Origin: Rhodobacter sp.
Lineage (GTDB): Bacteria > Pseudomonadota > Alphaproteobacteria > Rhodobacterales > Rhodobacteraceae
Length of the DNA stretch: 64,000 bases
NCBI GenBank assembly: GCA_027489175.1
Contig: JAIYAE010000029.1
Span: forward strand, 32,069-96,068
Direction of reading: 5' to 3'
Below the pieces are notes generated by a model. It did no database searches, had not been told where the DNA came from, and saw only the letters and a list, made by a program, of their open reading frames with translations. The translations under genes were made by a program, and so were the position numbers. Below are positions 35,708 through 44,366 of the stretch, in pieces (the first letter of the stretch is position 1; each line of letters opens with the position of its first letter).

Positions 35708-37096
35708 ATGGAAGAGCAGATTGCCGCCCTTGCGGCAGAGTTGGCTGCGCAGAAGGAAGCGACGGCAGCACTGGTCAGGACGACGGCCGAGACATTCTAC
35801 TTTCTGACGATCCCGCTGATGGTGCTGATCCATGCGGGGTTCCTGTCCTATGAAATGGGCGCGTCGCGCGCCAAGAATGCGCTGGCCTCAGGCATCAAGA
35901 ACATCCTGGCTTTCGCCTTCATCGTCCCGACCTTCTACTACGTCGGCTGGTTCATCTATCAGGCTTTCCCGACCGGGTTCACCATGTCTGCCGGACCTGC
36001 GGGGATTTCCGGCTGGGATTATGCGGTCGGTGCGGCCAGCCCGGTGGGGCAGGCAATGGGGCCGAACGTGGCCGACAGCATCACCGGCGTCTTCTTCGGG
36101 GCCTTCGCGATGTTTGCGGCGACGACCGCCAGCATCATGTCGGGCAGCCTGATCGAGCGGGTGAAGATCATCGGCTTTACCATCCTGGCCATCGTGCTGG
36201 GCAGTTTCGTCTGGATCCTGGGCGCGGCTTGGGGCTGGCATGCGGATGGCTGGCTGGTCACCGCGTTCGGCTACCATGACTTTGGCGCTTCGGGTGTGGT
36301 GCACGCGATTGCGGGCTTCTTCACGCTGGGGGTGCTGATCAACCTTGGCGCGCGGATCGGCAAGTTCAACCCGGACGGCAGCGCCAATGCGATCCCTGGG
36401 CATTCGATGCCGGCAACGCTGGTCGGGCTGATGCTGATCATCGCGGGCTTCTGGGGCTTCCTCATGGGCTGCGTGATCTTCCCGGGTGCGCCCTGGTCCT
36501 GGACCACCGCCACCTTCGGCACGATCTATGGCACGCCCGTTACCTTGTCGGGGATGACATTCAACATCCTGATGGGCTTTGCAGGGGGCGCAATCTCGGC
36601 TTGGGTGATGACGCGCGATCCGTTCTGGATGATGTCCGGCGCGCTGGGCGGCATCATCAGCGTCGCGGGGGGGCTGGACCTTTACTGGCCGCCGATGGCT
36701 TTCGTGATTGCGATGATCGGTGGGGCGATCATGCCCGTTGTCGCGCGGTTTGTTGAGAAGATGCAGATCGACGATGCCGTGGGCGCGGTGGCGCTGCATG
36801 GGGTGGTCGGCGTCTGGGGCGTGGTGGCGGTTGGCATCTTCGCCAGCGGCTACCCCGCATTGGCCACCGAAGGCGCGCCGACCATCACGCTTTACGGCCA
36901 GGTTGTGGGGGCATTGGTCATGGCGCTGCTGGGCTTTGTGCCGGGCTACATCGTGTCCTTCGTGCTGAAACAGATGGGCCTCTTGCGTGCCCCGCGTGAG
37001 GCGGAACTGATGGGCCTCGACAAGGCGAAGGTCCCGGCCATCGCTTATCCGGAACTTCTGGGCGAGGTGCGCACGCCCACCTCACCCGCCGAATGA
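35708..37096 (+). CDS. amt: Ammonium/methylammonium transporter (Amt family)
   Basis: This 462-residue membrane protein has the Amt fold of about 11 helices. The twin pore histidines are present in SGVVHAIAGF and ALHGVVGVWG. It starts with an extra N-terminal region of about 30 residues (AALAAELAAQKEATAALVRT) before the first helix, which is longer than in AmtB. There is no glnK beside it, unlike most amtB loci. In this island it may import ammonium or methylammonium, or recapture ammonium released from amine breakdown. Confidence 0.9.
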   Translation: MEEQIAALAAELAAQKEATAALVRTTAETFYFLTIPLMVLIHAGFLSYEMGASRAKNALASGIKNILAFAFIVPTFYYVGWFIYQAFPTGFTMSAGPAGISGWDYAVGAASPVGQAMGPNVADSITGVFFGAFAMFAATTASIMSGSLIERVKIIGFTILAIVLGSFVWILGAAWGWHADGWLVTAFGYHDFGASGVVHAIAGFFTLGVLINLGARIGKFNPDGSANAIPGHSMPATLVGLMLIIAGFWGFLMGCVIFPGAPWSWTTATFGTIYGTPVTLSGMTFNILMGFAGGAISAWVMTRDPFWMMSGALGGIISVAGGLDLYWPPMAFVIAMIGGAIMPVVARFVEKMQIDDAVGAVALHGVVGVWGVVAVGIFASGYPALATEGAPTITLYGQVVGALVMALLGFVPGYIVSFVLKQMGLLRAPREAELMGLDKAKVPAIAYPELLGEVRTPTSPAE

Positions 37097-37127
37097 CAGC
37101 CAGAACCGCAACCGGAAAGGAAACCAC

Positions 37128-37289
37128 ATGATCGGAACCGACATCACCGACTGGGCCGCCGTGGAAGGCGCCTATTATGCAGGCATGGGCAGCGAGGCGT
37201 TCTGGCTGTTCCTGTCGATCGCCCTCTGCGCTGGCGCTTTGATCCTGGGCGCGATCCATGAAAAGAAGGCCTACAGCAAGGCACATTAA
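37128..37289 (+). CDS. Small single-span membrane protein after amt
   Basis: This 53-residue protein starts 31 nt after amt, behind GGAAAGGAAA. The N-terminal half is acidic (MIGTDITDWAAVEGAYYAG), one membrane helix follows (FWLFLSIALCAGALILGAI) and the end is basic. Position and the shared terminator indicate cotranscription with amt. No function is known. An accessory or regulatory subunit of the transporter is a reasonable idea. Confidence 0.7.
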   Translation: MIGTDITDWAAVEGAYYAGMGSEAFWLFLSIALCAGALILGAIHEKKAYSKAH

Positions 37290-37313
37290 GGCGCCTTTGC
37301 CGGCAATCGCAGG

Positions 37314-37341
37314 GGGCCCCGGGCATGTCCGGGGCCCTTTT
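37314..37341 (+). terminator. Intrinsic terminator of the amt unit
   Basis: GGGCCCCGG and CCGGGGCCC flank the loop GCATGT and are followed by TTTT. It is 24 nt after the small membrane protein gene. Confidence 0.88.
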
Positions 37342-37659
37342 GCATGCCGGGGGCAGGGGTCCCCCCTGCCAGAGCTTTCCCAAATTCGTATGAAACAAAG
37401 TTTCGCAAGAATAAAATTTCTCTCGCCAACATGACTGGCGCATGTTTTATTTCCAGCCATCGGGCCGCAAGACGTGCACGGCCTGGCCTGACGGAAACCA
37501 CGCGGCAGAGGGAGACATTTGCAAAGCGGGCCCGGCAGCATGGCTGCGACAAGACGGCTTTGACGAGACGGCACGACCCATAAAAAACGGCAGGGCGGAC
37601 AGCCGGGGCACCAGCCTTGGTCCAGCGCACCGAGCCACACATCCAACAGGAGTGAGGGA
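37342..37659 (+). promoter_or_regulatory. Long upstream region of the APC permease gene
   Basis: This 318-nt stretch holds no convincing gene. At 37352-37370 a second GC hairpin occurs. The AT-rich part at 37380-37455 holds GAAACAAAGTTTC (37392-37404, a perfect 5-bp-arm repeat matching the island motif), a TAAAAT (37412-37417) and AACATG-N7-CATGTT (37428-37446). These look like a regulated promoter with a long leader. The remainder shows no structure I can name. Confidence 0.45.
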
Positions 37660-39444
37660 ATGACGACTGAAACGGGATCGGGCCAGATGGTCCGGGCGCT
37701 CAGCTGGAAGGGGGCCTTCTGGGTCGCCGCCGGCGTGCCGCCACTGGTGTTGTTTTCGATTGGCGGGATCGCCGGGACCACGGGCAAGTTGGCCTTTGTG
37801 GTCTGGATCATCTCGATGGTGATGGGGTTCCTGCAAAGCTTTACCTATGCCGAGATGGCGGGGATGTTCGGCAACAAGTCCGGCGGCACATCGGTCTATG
37901 GCGCCACGGCCTGGCTGCGCTATGGCAAGCTGATCGCGCCCTTGTCGGTCTGGTGCAACTGGTTCGCCTGGTCGCCGGTGCTGTCATTGGGCTGCGTTCT
38001 TGCGGCGGGTTACATTCTGAACGCGCTGTTCCCGGTTCCGCTGGCAGAAAGCCAGATGGTGCTGGACTGGGTGACGGCGAACATCGCCAATTACACCGCC
38101 CAGACCGAATCCGTCGTGGCCTACATGGCCGAAAATGCAGGCACCACGGTTGAGGCCGCAATCCAGGCTGTGGCGACCGCTGACGGGGTCACAGCCCTGA
38201 CACCCGCCTTCCGGACGTGGGAGGCTGGAACCTTGGTGATCCCCGGCCTTGGCACGCTTTACTTCAACGCCTTCTTCGTGGTCGGCGTGGCGTTGATGCT
38301 GCTGATCCTGCTGATCCAGGAACGGGGCATCGCCAACACGGCCTCGGCCCAGAAATGGATCGCGATCATCGTGCTGGTGCCTTTGCTGCTGGTCGGTCTG
38401 GTGCCGATCCTGAACGGGTCAATCAACTGGATGAACGTCACGAACCTGGTGCCGCCCACCGCCGCCTATTCCGGCGTGGATGGCGAATGGAACATCGGTG
38501 GCTGGACGCTGTTTCTTGGCGGCCTTTATATCGCGGCCTGGTCGACCTACGGCTTTGAAACCGCGGTCTGCTATACGCGGGAACTGAAGGACCCCAAGAC
38601 CGACACGTTCCGGGCGATCTTCTACTCGGGCCTTCTGTGCATGTTGTTCTTCTTCCTGATCCCGTTCTCGTTCCAGGGGTTTTACGGGGTCGAGGGGCTG
38701 CTGGACACCGGCATCGTTGATGGATCGGGCGTGGGTGCAGCACTTGGCAACATGCTGAACCTTGGCCCGGTGGTGACGCAGATCTTTGTCATCCTGATGA
38801 TCCTGGCGCTGTTCCTGGCGATCATGACCGCGATGGCCGGATCGTCGCGCACGCTTTACCAAGGCTCGCGCGACGGCTGGTTGCCGAAGTATCTGGGCAC
38901 GGTCAACAAACACGGCGCGCCGCGTCGGGCGATGTGGACGGACTTTGCCTTCAACGTCTTCCTTCTGGCACTGGCGTCGGACGTGGCGGGGTACTTCTAC
39001 GTTCTGGCGATTTCCAACGTCGGCTACATTCTGTTCAACTTCCTGAACCTGAACGCAGGCTGGATGCACCGGATCGATTCGGCGCATATGGAGCGTCCCT
39101 GGCGCGCGCCGACCTGGCTTATCGGGGTCAATACGGTGCTGGCCTTCGTCAACCTGCTGTTCCTTGGTGCGGGCGCAAAGGTCTGGCAAGCCGTTGGGGC
39201 AAATCCTGATGCCCCGCCGGCGCTGTGGGCGGGTCTTGTGTTCGCGGCCCTGATCTTCCCGGTCTTCTGGTTCCGACATTATGTGCAGGACAAGGGAAAG
39301 TTCCCGAAGGAAGCCTACGAAGACCTTGGCCTGCCATACGGCGAGATGGGTGAACGGAAAGCCGGTTTCCTGCCCTACCTTGCGCTGATCCTGGGGGCCG
39401 GGGTTGTCCTGTGGGCCAACTGGTTCTTTGTTCTGCCCGCCTGA
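37660..39444 (+). CDS. APC-family amino acid/amine permease
   Basis: This 594-residue protein has about 12-14 membrane helices and the APC pattern (VPPLVLFSIGGIAGTTGKLA near residue 25, GFETAVCYTRELKDPKTDTF, MAGSSRTLYQGSRDGWLPK). An extra soluble segment of about 60 residues (around 125-190) interrupts the early helices, which is unusual. It lies between the amt unit and dmmD as its own terminator-flanked unit. An amine or methylated amino acid is the likely substrate by position only. Confidence 0.82.
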   Translation: MTTETGSGQMVRALSWKGAFWVAAGVPPLVLFSIGGIAGTTGKLAFVVWIISMVMGFLQSFTYAEMAGMFGNKSGGTSVYGATAWLRYGKLIAPLSVWCNWFAWSPVLSLGCVLAAGYILNALFPVPLAESQMVLDWVTANIANYTAQTESVVAYMAENAGTTVEAAIQAVATADGVTALTPAFRTWEAGTLVIPGLGTLYFNAFFVVGVALMLLILLIQERGIANTASAQKWIAIIVLVPLLLVGLVPILNGSINWMNVTNLVPPTAAYSGVDGEWNIGGWTLFLGGLYIAAWSTYGFETAVCYTRELKDPKTDTFRAIFYSGLLCMLFFFLIPFSFQGFYGVEGLLDTGIVDGSGVGAALGNMLNLGPVVTQIFVILMILALFLAIMTAMAGSSRTLYQGSRDGWLPKYLGTVNKHGAPRRAMWTDFAFNVFLLALASDVAGYFYVLAISNVGYILFNFLNLNAGWMHRIDSAHMERPWRAPTWLIGVNTVLAFVNLLFLGAGAKVWQAVGANPDAPPALWAGLVFAALIFPVFWFRHYVQDKGKFPKEAYEDLGLPYGEMGERKAGFLPYLALILGAGVVLWANWFFVLPA

Positions 39445-39451
39445 ACCCATG

Positions 39452-39477
39452 AAAGGCCGCCTTCGGGCGGCCTTTTT
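39452..39477 (+). terminator. Intrinsic terminator of the permease gene
   Basis: AAAGGCCGCC and GGCGGCCTTT close on a TTCG tetraloop and are followed by TT. It is 7 nt after the stop codon. Confidence 0.93.
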
Positions 39478-39500
39478 CTTCCGCACATGTTTTCTGACAA

Positions 39501-39513
39501 GAAATATTGTTGC
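39501..39513 (+). promoter_or_regulatory. GAAAY-N3-GTTKC motif upstream of dmmD
   Basis: GAAATATTGTTGC matches the sites before amt and the APC permease. It overlaps TTTCT-N4-AGAAA (39491-39504). A perfect TATAAT lies further down at 39563-39568, but no good -35 is found 17 nt before it. The promoter may therefore need an activator. Confidence 0.45.
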
Positions 39514-39585
39514 ACTGAATTATTGCTTTCTGGCGGGAATCGCCTGAGACTGTCGAAAAACATATAATCTGCAGGGAGACAGTAG

Positions 39586-40725
39586 ATGACCAATTCCTGG
39601 CGCTTCTCGACGTTGATCGACCGGCACCGTGCACTCGGTTCCGACCTTGAGGATTGGAGCGGGATGGGCACGGCCTGGTCCTACTCCAAGGGCGATCCGG
39701 ACGCCGAATACATGGCGATCCGCACCAAGGCGGGATTGATGGATGTGTCGGGCCTGAAGAAAGTGCATATCACCGGGCCGGCAGCATCCCATGTGATCGA
39801 ACGCGCCACGACGCGGAACATGGAAAAGCTGATGCCCGGCCGGTCGGTCTATGCGACGATGCTGAACGACGCGGGCAAGTTCATCGATGACTGCGTGATC
39901 TATCGGATGGCGCCGAACGCGTTCATGGTCGTCCACGGCTCGGGTGGCGCGCATGAGCAGCTGACGATGGCCGCGACCGGGCGCGATGTGTCGATCCGCT
40001 TCGATGACAACCTGCACGACCTGTCACTGCAGGGGCCTTTGGCGGTGGAGTATCTGGAAAAACATGTGCCGGGCATCCGCGCGTTGCCCTATTTCCAACA
40101 CATGCAGACCAGCCTCTTCGGCAAACCCGCGATGATCTCGCGCACCGGATACACGGGTGAGCGGGGATATGAGCTGTTCGTGCGGGGCCAAGACGCGCCG
40201 ATGATCTGGGACCGAATTCTGGACGAAGGGAAGGGCATGGGGATCATCCCTTGCCGCTTTACCACGCTGGATATGCTGCGGACGGAATCGTACCTCCTGT
40301 TTTTCCCGTTCGACAATTCCGAGATGTATCCCTTCGCCGATGAAGGCCCGGGCGATACCCTGTGGGAGCTGGGCTTGGATTTCACCGTCTCGCCCGGGAA
40401 AACCGGCTTCCGCGGGGCGGAGGAGCATTACCGCCTGAAGGGCCGCGAACGGTTCAAGATCTGGGGGCTGAAGCTTGAGGGCAAGAACGTCCCCGGCAAC
40501 GGCGCGCCGGTGTTCAAGGGTGACACGCAGGTGGGTCTCGTGACGCAGGCGATGCATTCACCGCTGAACAACTGGACCATCGCCATCGCCCGTCTGCCGG
40601 TCGACTGCGCCAACAACGGGACGAAGCTTGAGGTTCGCTGCGGAACGCATGGGCCGATTGCGGCCACGACCCACTCGATGCCGTTCTACGACATCAAGAA
40701 AGAACGCCGCACCGCGAAGGACTGA
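39586..40725 (+). CDS. dmmD: Dimethylamine monooxygenase GcvT-like subunit (DmmD / HODM delta-like)
   Basis: This 379-residue protein has the GcvT aminomethyltransferase fold (KAGLMDVSGLKKVHITGP, RTGYTGERGYELFV, PGKTGFRGAEEHYRLKG). It is the first gene of dmmDABC. In the related haem-dependent oxidative N-demethylase a GcvT-like subunit is part of the complex, so this subunit probably channels formaldehyde to tetrahydrofolate. A glycine-cleavage role is unlikely because no gcvH or gcvP is nearby. AGGGAGA precedes the ATG. Confidence 0.8.
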   Translation: MTNSWRFSTLIDRHRALGSDLEDWSGMGTAWSYSKGDPDAEYMAIRTKAGLMDVSGLKKVHITGPAASHVIERATTRNMEKLMPGRSVYATMLNDAGKFIDDCVIYRMAPNAFMVVHGSGGAHEQLTMAATGRDVSIRFDDNLHDLSLQGPLAVEYLEKHVPGIRALPYFQHMQTSLFGKPAMISRTGYTGERGYELFVRGQDAPMIWDRILDEGKGMGIIPCRFTTLDMLRTESYLLFFPFDNSEMYPFADEGPGDTLWELGLDFTVSPGKTGFRGAEEHYRLKGRERFKIWGLKLEGKNVPGNGAPVFKGDTQVGLVTQAMHSPLNNWTIAIARLPVDCANNGTKLEVRCGTHGPIAATTHSMPFYDIKKERRTAKD

Positions 40726-40726
40726 G

Positions 40727-41341
40727 ATGCTGACCCCCGTCACCCCCACGATCCGCAGCCGCCCGGTCTATGCCCCGCTTGAACCAAGGCCCGGACGGCT
40801 GCACCTGATGGTCGCCGATGGGGAGGGGGCCGATGCTTTGATCGAGTTGCTGGCCAAAGCGAACAATCGTTCGGAAATCTTGTCCTCGGCGCATGTGATC
40901 TATGCGCCGGGGCCGAATGGCACCGACCGAAGCGACGTGTTGAAGGCGCTGGGCCTGCGGCAGTTTTTCCGCGCGCCGACAATTCCGGCGCTGTTGCCCC
41001 GGCTGGTCCGGGTGCTGGCCGACGCGCATATGGGCACGCAGTTCTATCTTGCGGGGACAGAGGGTCTGATCGGCCAGGCGGAGCGTGAGATCATGGCGAC
41101 GGGCTTTCCGATGGGCGCGATCCAGAAGGAACATCGCGGATCAACCGTCAGGCGCGTGCAATGCGTGCATTGCAAGGGGATAACCGAAAACGTGGCGACC
41201 GACCCGTTCAAATGTAGCCACTGCGGGCTGAACCTCTTCGTGCGCGACCACTACTCACGCCGGATTGCCGCGTTTCAGGGGGTGAACATCGACGCGGAAG
41301 ATCCCGGTCAGGTGCCCGAACCGGTGGTGAGGTTCAAATGA
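40727..41341 (+). CDS. dmmA: Dimethylamine monooxygenase subunit DmmA
   Basis: This 204-residue protein carries a C-terminal metal-binding ribbon with two CxxC pairs (CVHCKGITEN and CSHCGLNLFVRDHYSRR, residues about 146-175). It corresponds to the small subunit of the dimethylamine monooxygenase complex. Its role may be in electron transfer or assembly. The ATG directly follows the dmmD stop (TGAGATG), and its end overlaps dmmB by 4 nt. An upstream frame start at 40628 lies inside dmmD and is rejected. Confidence 0.78.
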   Translation: MLTPVTPTIRSRPVYAPLEPRPGRLHLMVADGEGADALIELLAKANNRSEILSSAHVIYAPGPNGTDRSDVLKALGLRQFFRAPTIPALLPRLVRVLADAHMGTQFYLAGTEGLIGQAEREIMATGFPMGAIQKEHRGSTVRRVQCVHCKGITENVATDPFKCSHCGLNLFVRDHYSRRIAAFQGVNIDAEDPGQVPEPVVRFK

Positions 41342-42300
41342 GCGGCGGAGCAAAGCTGCGGGTCCGGGTCGACAGCGTGACCCCGGTCAATGACCTGATC
41401 AAACGCTTTCGTTTCGTGGCGCTGGACGGGTCGGACCTGCCCGCGTTTTCCGGCGGAGCGCATACCGTGGTCGAGATGGATGATCACGGCACACGGAGGC
41501 TGAACCCTTATTCACTTATGTCCAGCCCGGCGGATCGGTCGGCTTACGAAATCAGCGTCCGGCGCGATGATCAGGGGCGCGGCGGGTCACTTTTCATGCA
41601 CCGGCATGTGACACCGGGGATGGAGATGACGCTGTCCTATCCGGTCAACCTTTTCCCGCTGGACACAAGGGCGCGGAAGCATCTGATGATCGCCGGCGGC
41701 ATCGGCATTACGCCGTTTCTGGCCCAGATCGCGCAATTGGACCAGTTCGGTGGCCGGTTCGAGCTGCATTATGCCGCAAGATCGCGGGTGCTGGGCGCCT
41801 ATATGGACCGGCTGACCGCGGCCCACCCGTCGCAGGTGCATTGCTATTTTGATGAGGAAAACCAGGCGATTGACCTTTCCCGCCTGCTTGCGACCCAGCC
41901 GATCGGGACGCATCTTTATGTTTGCGGCCCGAAGGGAATGATTAATTGGGTCCTGTCCTCGGCAGAGGCGATGGGCTGGCCCAGGCTTGCGCTGCATCAT
42001 GAGGAATTCCTTGCCCCCGGTACCGGCCTGCCGTTTGAGGTGCAACTTGCCGCCAGCGGCAAGACCATCACTGTCGGCACCACCCAAAGCCTGCTTGAGG
42101 CGATGGAAGCGGCCGGGGTGGATGCCCCTTACCTCTGCCGCGGTGGGGCGTGCGGGCAATGCGAAACGAATGTTCACAAATGTGACGGCAAGATCCTGCA
42201 CCGCGACCATTGGCTGTCGCCCGAGGAGCATGCCGCGAACGCGAAGATCATGCCCTGCGTCAGCCGCTTTGAAGGCAAGACCCTTGTCATCGACCGATAG
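41338..42300 (+). CDS. dmmB: Dimethylamine monooxygenase reductase subunit (DmmB)
   Basis: This 320-residue protein resembles phthalate-dioxygenase-reductase-type enzymes. It has a flavin domain (LNPYSLMSSPADR), an NAD(P)H domain (IAGGIGITPFLAQIAQL, VCGPKGMI) and a C-terminal plant-type [2Fe-2S] ferredoxin domain with CRGGACGQCETNV and a later Cys. It passes electrons from NAD(P)H to the haem subunit encoded next. It overlaps dmmA by 4 nt and lies 9 nt before dmmC. Confidence 0.88.
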   Translation: MSGGAKLRVRVDSVTPVNDLIKRFRFVALDGSDLPAFSGGAHTVVEMDDHGTRRLNPYSLMSSPADRSAYEISVRRDDQGRGGSLFMHRHVTPGMEMTLSYPVNLFPLDTRARKHLMIAGGIGITPFLAQIAQLDQFGGRFELHYAARSRVLGAYMDRLTAAHPSQVHCYFDEENQAIDLSRLLATQPIGTHLYVCGPKGMINWVLSSAEAMGWPRLALHHEEFLAPGTGLPFEVQLAASGKTITVGTTQSLLEAMEAAGVDAPYLCRGGACGQCETNVHKCDGKILHRDHWLSPEEHAANAKIMPCVSRFEGKTLVIDR

Positions 42301-42309
42301 GAGACGACC

Positions 42310-43371
42310 ATGAGCCTTGATTTCAAACCCGGCGCTTTCGATTTCTTCCGGGACGAGACGTTCCGCGAAAGCTTTACCTATCGCAACTCAAACCCCTTGC
42401 GCTTTCCGTTCCCGTTTGACCGCGATGACTACATGTATTCGGTCAACATGGAGCCGCATGTCCCGGGCCGCAAAGGGACTGCGTTCGAACATATCCTGGA
42501 CGTGGATGAGCATTACGTGGCCGAGATGATCGACCGCGCAAAGGTGCTGGCCGATGACCCGCTGCGTTGCCAAAGCCTGCCGCATATGACTTTGGCCGGG
42601 TGGGACCTTTTGGAACTGATCATGGAGGCTAAGGCGCGGGATTATCCGCAGTGGTTTTCGCTAACGAAGAACGGCAACCGCTGGCATTGGGTGAACCGGC
42701 CTTTGGGAATTGAACAATCGTTCACATTTCTGGATGAAAGCACGCTGCCCTACGGCCCGTTCGAATACATCACCCGGCAGACCCAAGGCGATTTCAGCCT
42801 GCAGGACGAACGCGACAACGATCTGTGGATGGATGCGGGGATGATCACCAGTCAGGCGGACTGGTCGCTGGATTTCGACATCGGGATGAGCTTCATGGAA
42901 TGGCACGCCCCGGTGCCGTTGGCCCACGAAAAGGGCGTGTTCGACCGGGCGCTGAAGTTCCTTTTGAAGCTGCAGCACGGCGCTCCGGTGCGGCGGTTCA
43001 ACTGGACGATGACGGTCAACCCGCTTTTGGACACGGCGCCGGAGACCTATCCGAAATGGGGCCCGACCAAGACCACGCTGACCCAAGAAAATCTGGGCGC
43101 GAAGCAGCATCTGCGGGTGGAATTGCAAAGCCTGTACCGGCTGCCCCGGTCTAACGCGATTGCCTTTGACATCCGCTGCTACCTTTGCAGCTTCGAGCAG
43201 ATCGTGACGGTGCCGAAATGGGCGCGGCGTCTGCACCGGGTGGTGCGCGACCTGCCGGATGAGCTGGCCGCCTACAAGGGGTTCCTCCGCAACCGCCCCG
43301 CCATGGTGGAGTGGTTGTCGAAGTATGATGACGGGGCGCCTACCTCGCCCGGATGGTGGCCGGATGACTGA
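42310..43371 (+). CDS. dmmC: Haem-dependent oxidative N-demethylase catalytic subunit (DUF3445, DmmC)
   Basis: This 353-residue protein belongs to the DUF3445 group, the alpha subunit of haem-dependent oxidative N-demethylase, in which a PAS-like fold binds haem and activates oxygen. Recognised stretches are YTYRNSNPLRFPFPFDRDDY-like N-terminus, VNRPLGIEQSF, MEWHAPVPLAHEKGVF and LPRSNAIAFDIRCYL. The expected reaction is dimethylamine to methylamine and formaldehyde. It lies in the dmmDABC operon and overlaps the regulator gene by 8 nt. Confidence 0.85.
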   Translation: MSLDFKPGAFDFFRDETFRESFTYRNSNPLRFPFPFDRDDYMYSVNMEPHVPGRKGTAFEHILDVDEHYVAEMIDRAKVLADDPLRCQSLPHMTLAGWDLLELIMEAKARDYPQWFSLTKNGNRWHWVNRPLGIEQSFTFLDESTLPYGPFEYITRQTQGDFSLQDERDNDLWMDAGMITSQADWSLDFDIGMSFMEWHAPVPLAHEKGVFDRALKFLLKLQHGAPVRRFNWTMTVNPLLDTAPETYPKWGPTKTTLTQENLGAKQHLRVELQSLYRLPRSNAIAFDIRCYLCSFEQIVTVPKWARRLHRVVRDLPDELAAYKGFLRNRPAMVEWLSKYDDGAPTSPGWWPDD

Positions 43372-44365
43372 CCGGGGGCCGCTGGCCCTTGGGTTCTTGA
43401 TGTTTCCAGGCTTTCCGATGGCTTGCCTGACCTCGGCGATCGAGCCGTTGCGGGCGGCGAATGAAATCACCGGGCGGCGGGAATTCGTCTGGCGGCTGAT
43501 CGCCGAGACGAAGGGCGCGGTGCGATCAAGTGCCGACATCGGCTTCGAGCCGGACACGACGTTGCAAGAGGTCGAGGGGCTGGATCACCTTTACCTGGTC
43601 TCTCCGCCCACGGCGCAGTTTGCCGACCCGCGCCGCAGCCCCGCGCGCTTGCGCTGGCTGGACCGGACGGGCGTGGTGCTGGGGGCGTTTTCCGGCGGGA
43701 TCTTCCCCTTGGCCCGGACCGGGCTGATGGCGGGGCGGCCCTGTTCGGTGCATTGGTGCTATGAGGCGGCGTTTCGGGCGGATTTCCCCGGTGTCGAGGC
43801 GCGGGAGGCCGCAATCCTGCGCGAAGGGCGGCGGATCACCGTCTCGGGCGCGGGGGCGGTGTTCGATCTGATGCTGCGGTTGATCGAAGAGCGTCTGGGG
43901 CGGGACTGCATGACCGAGGTCGCCTGCTGGTTCCAGCACCCCTTTGTGCGCGACGCCGATGCCAGCCAGAAGGTGCCGGTGGCGCGGGCCGGTGGCACGA
44001 CGGACAGCCTGCCCGCCGCGATACGTGAGGCGATCCGTCTGTTTGAGACCCATGTCGAGGACCCGTTGCGCATTCCCGATGTGGCGGCGGCGGTGGGCCT
44101 GTCCGGGCGGCATTTCGAACGGACCTTCAAGCGAGAAACGGGGCAAAGCCCCTTGCGCTATTACCACCATCTTCGGCTGATGAAGGCGCGGCAGCGGGTG
44201 CTTTATTCCAACGACAGCTTGCGCGAAATAGCGGCCTCGGTCGGTTACATGACCGCCAGCCCGATGATCCGGCACTACGTTGGCTTCTTTGGCGTCAGCC
44301 CGCGGGATGAGCGGCGGTTAACGCAATCCCTGCGCCGCGCGCCGCCGGCTGAGGCGGCGGAATAG
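43364..44365 (+). CDS. GlxA-type AraC-family transcriptional regulator
   Basis: This 333-residue regulator has an N-terminal DJ-1/PfpI-like domain (LGFLMFPGFPMACLTSAIEPLRAAN) that senses a ligand in relatives such as GbdR, and a C-terminal AraC helix-turn-helix (LRIPDVAAAVGLSGRHFERTF, NDSLREIAASVGYMT). GbdR-type proteins respond to glycine betaine or dimethylglycine, so a methylated amine ligand is plausible. Its ATG overlaps the dmmC stop, showing translation with the dmm operon. Confidence 0.88.
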   Translation: MTDRGPLALGFLMFPGFPMACLTSAIEPLRAANEITGRREFVWRLIAETKGAVRSSADIGFEPDTTLQEVEGLDHLYLVSPPTAQFADPRRSPARLRWLDRTGVVLGAFSGGIFPLARTGLMAGRPCSVHWCYEAAFRADFPGVEAREAAILREGRRITVSGAGAVFDLMLRLIEERLGRDCMTEVACWFQHPFVRDADASQKVPVARAGGTTDSLPAAIREAIRLFETHVEDPLRIPDVAAAVGLSGRHFERTFKRETGQSPLRYYHHLRLMKARQRVLYSNDSLREIAASVGYMTASPMIRHYVGFFGVSPRDERRLTQSLRRAPPAEAAE

Positions 44366-44366
44366 T

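Noticed and set aside
37344..37663. Short frames in the region upstream of the APC permease
   Set aside because: They have poor ribosome binding sites, Arg/Ala-rich composition and no family resemblance. The region is better read as regulatory.
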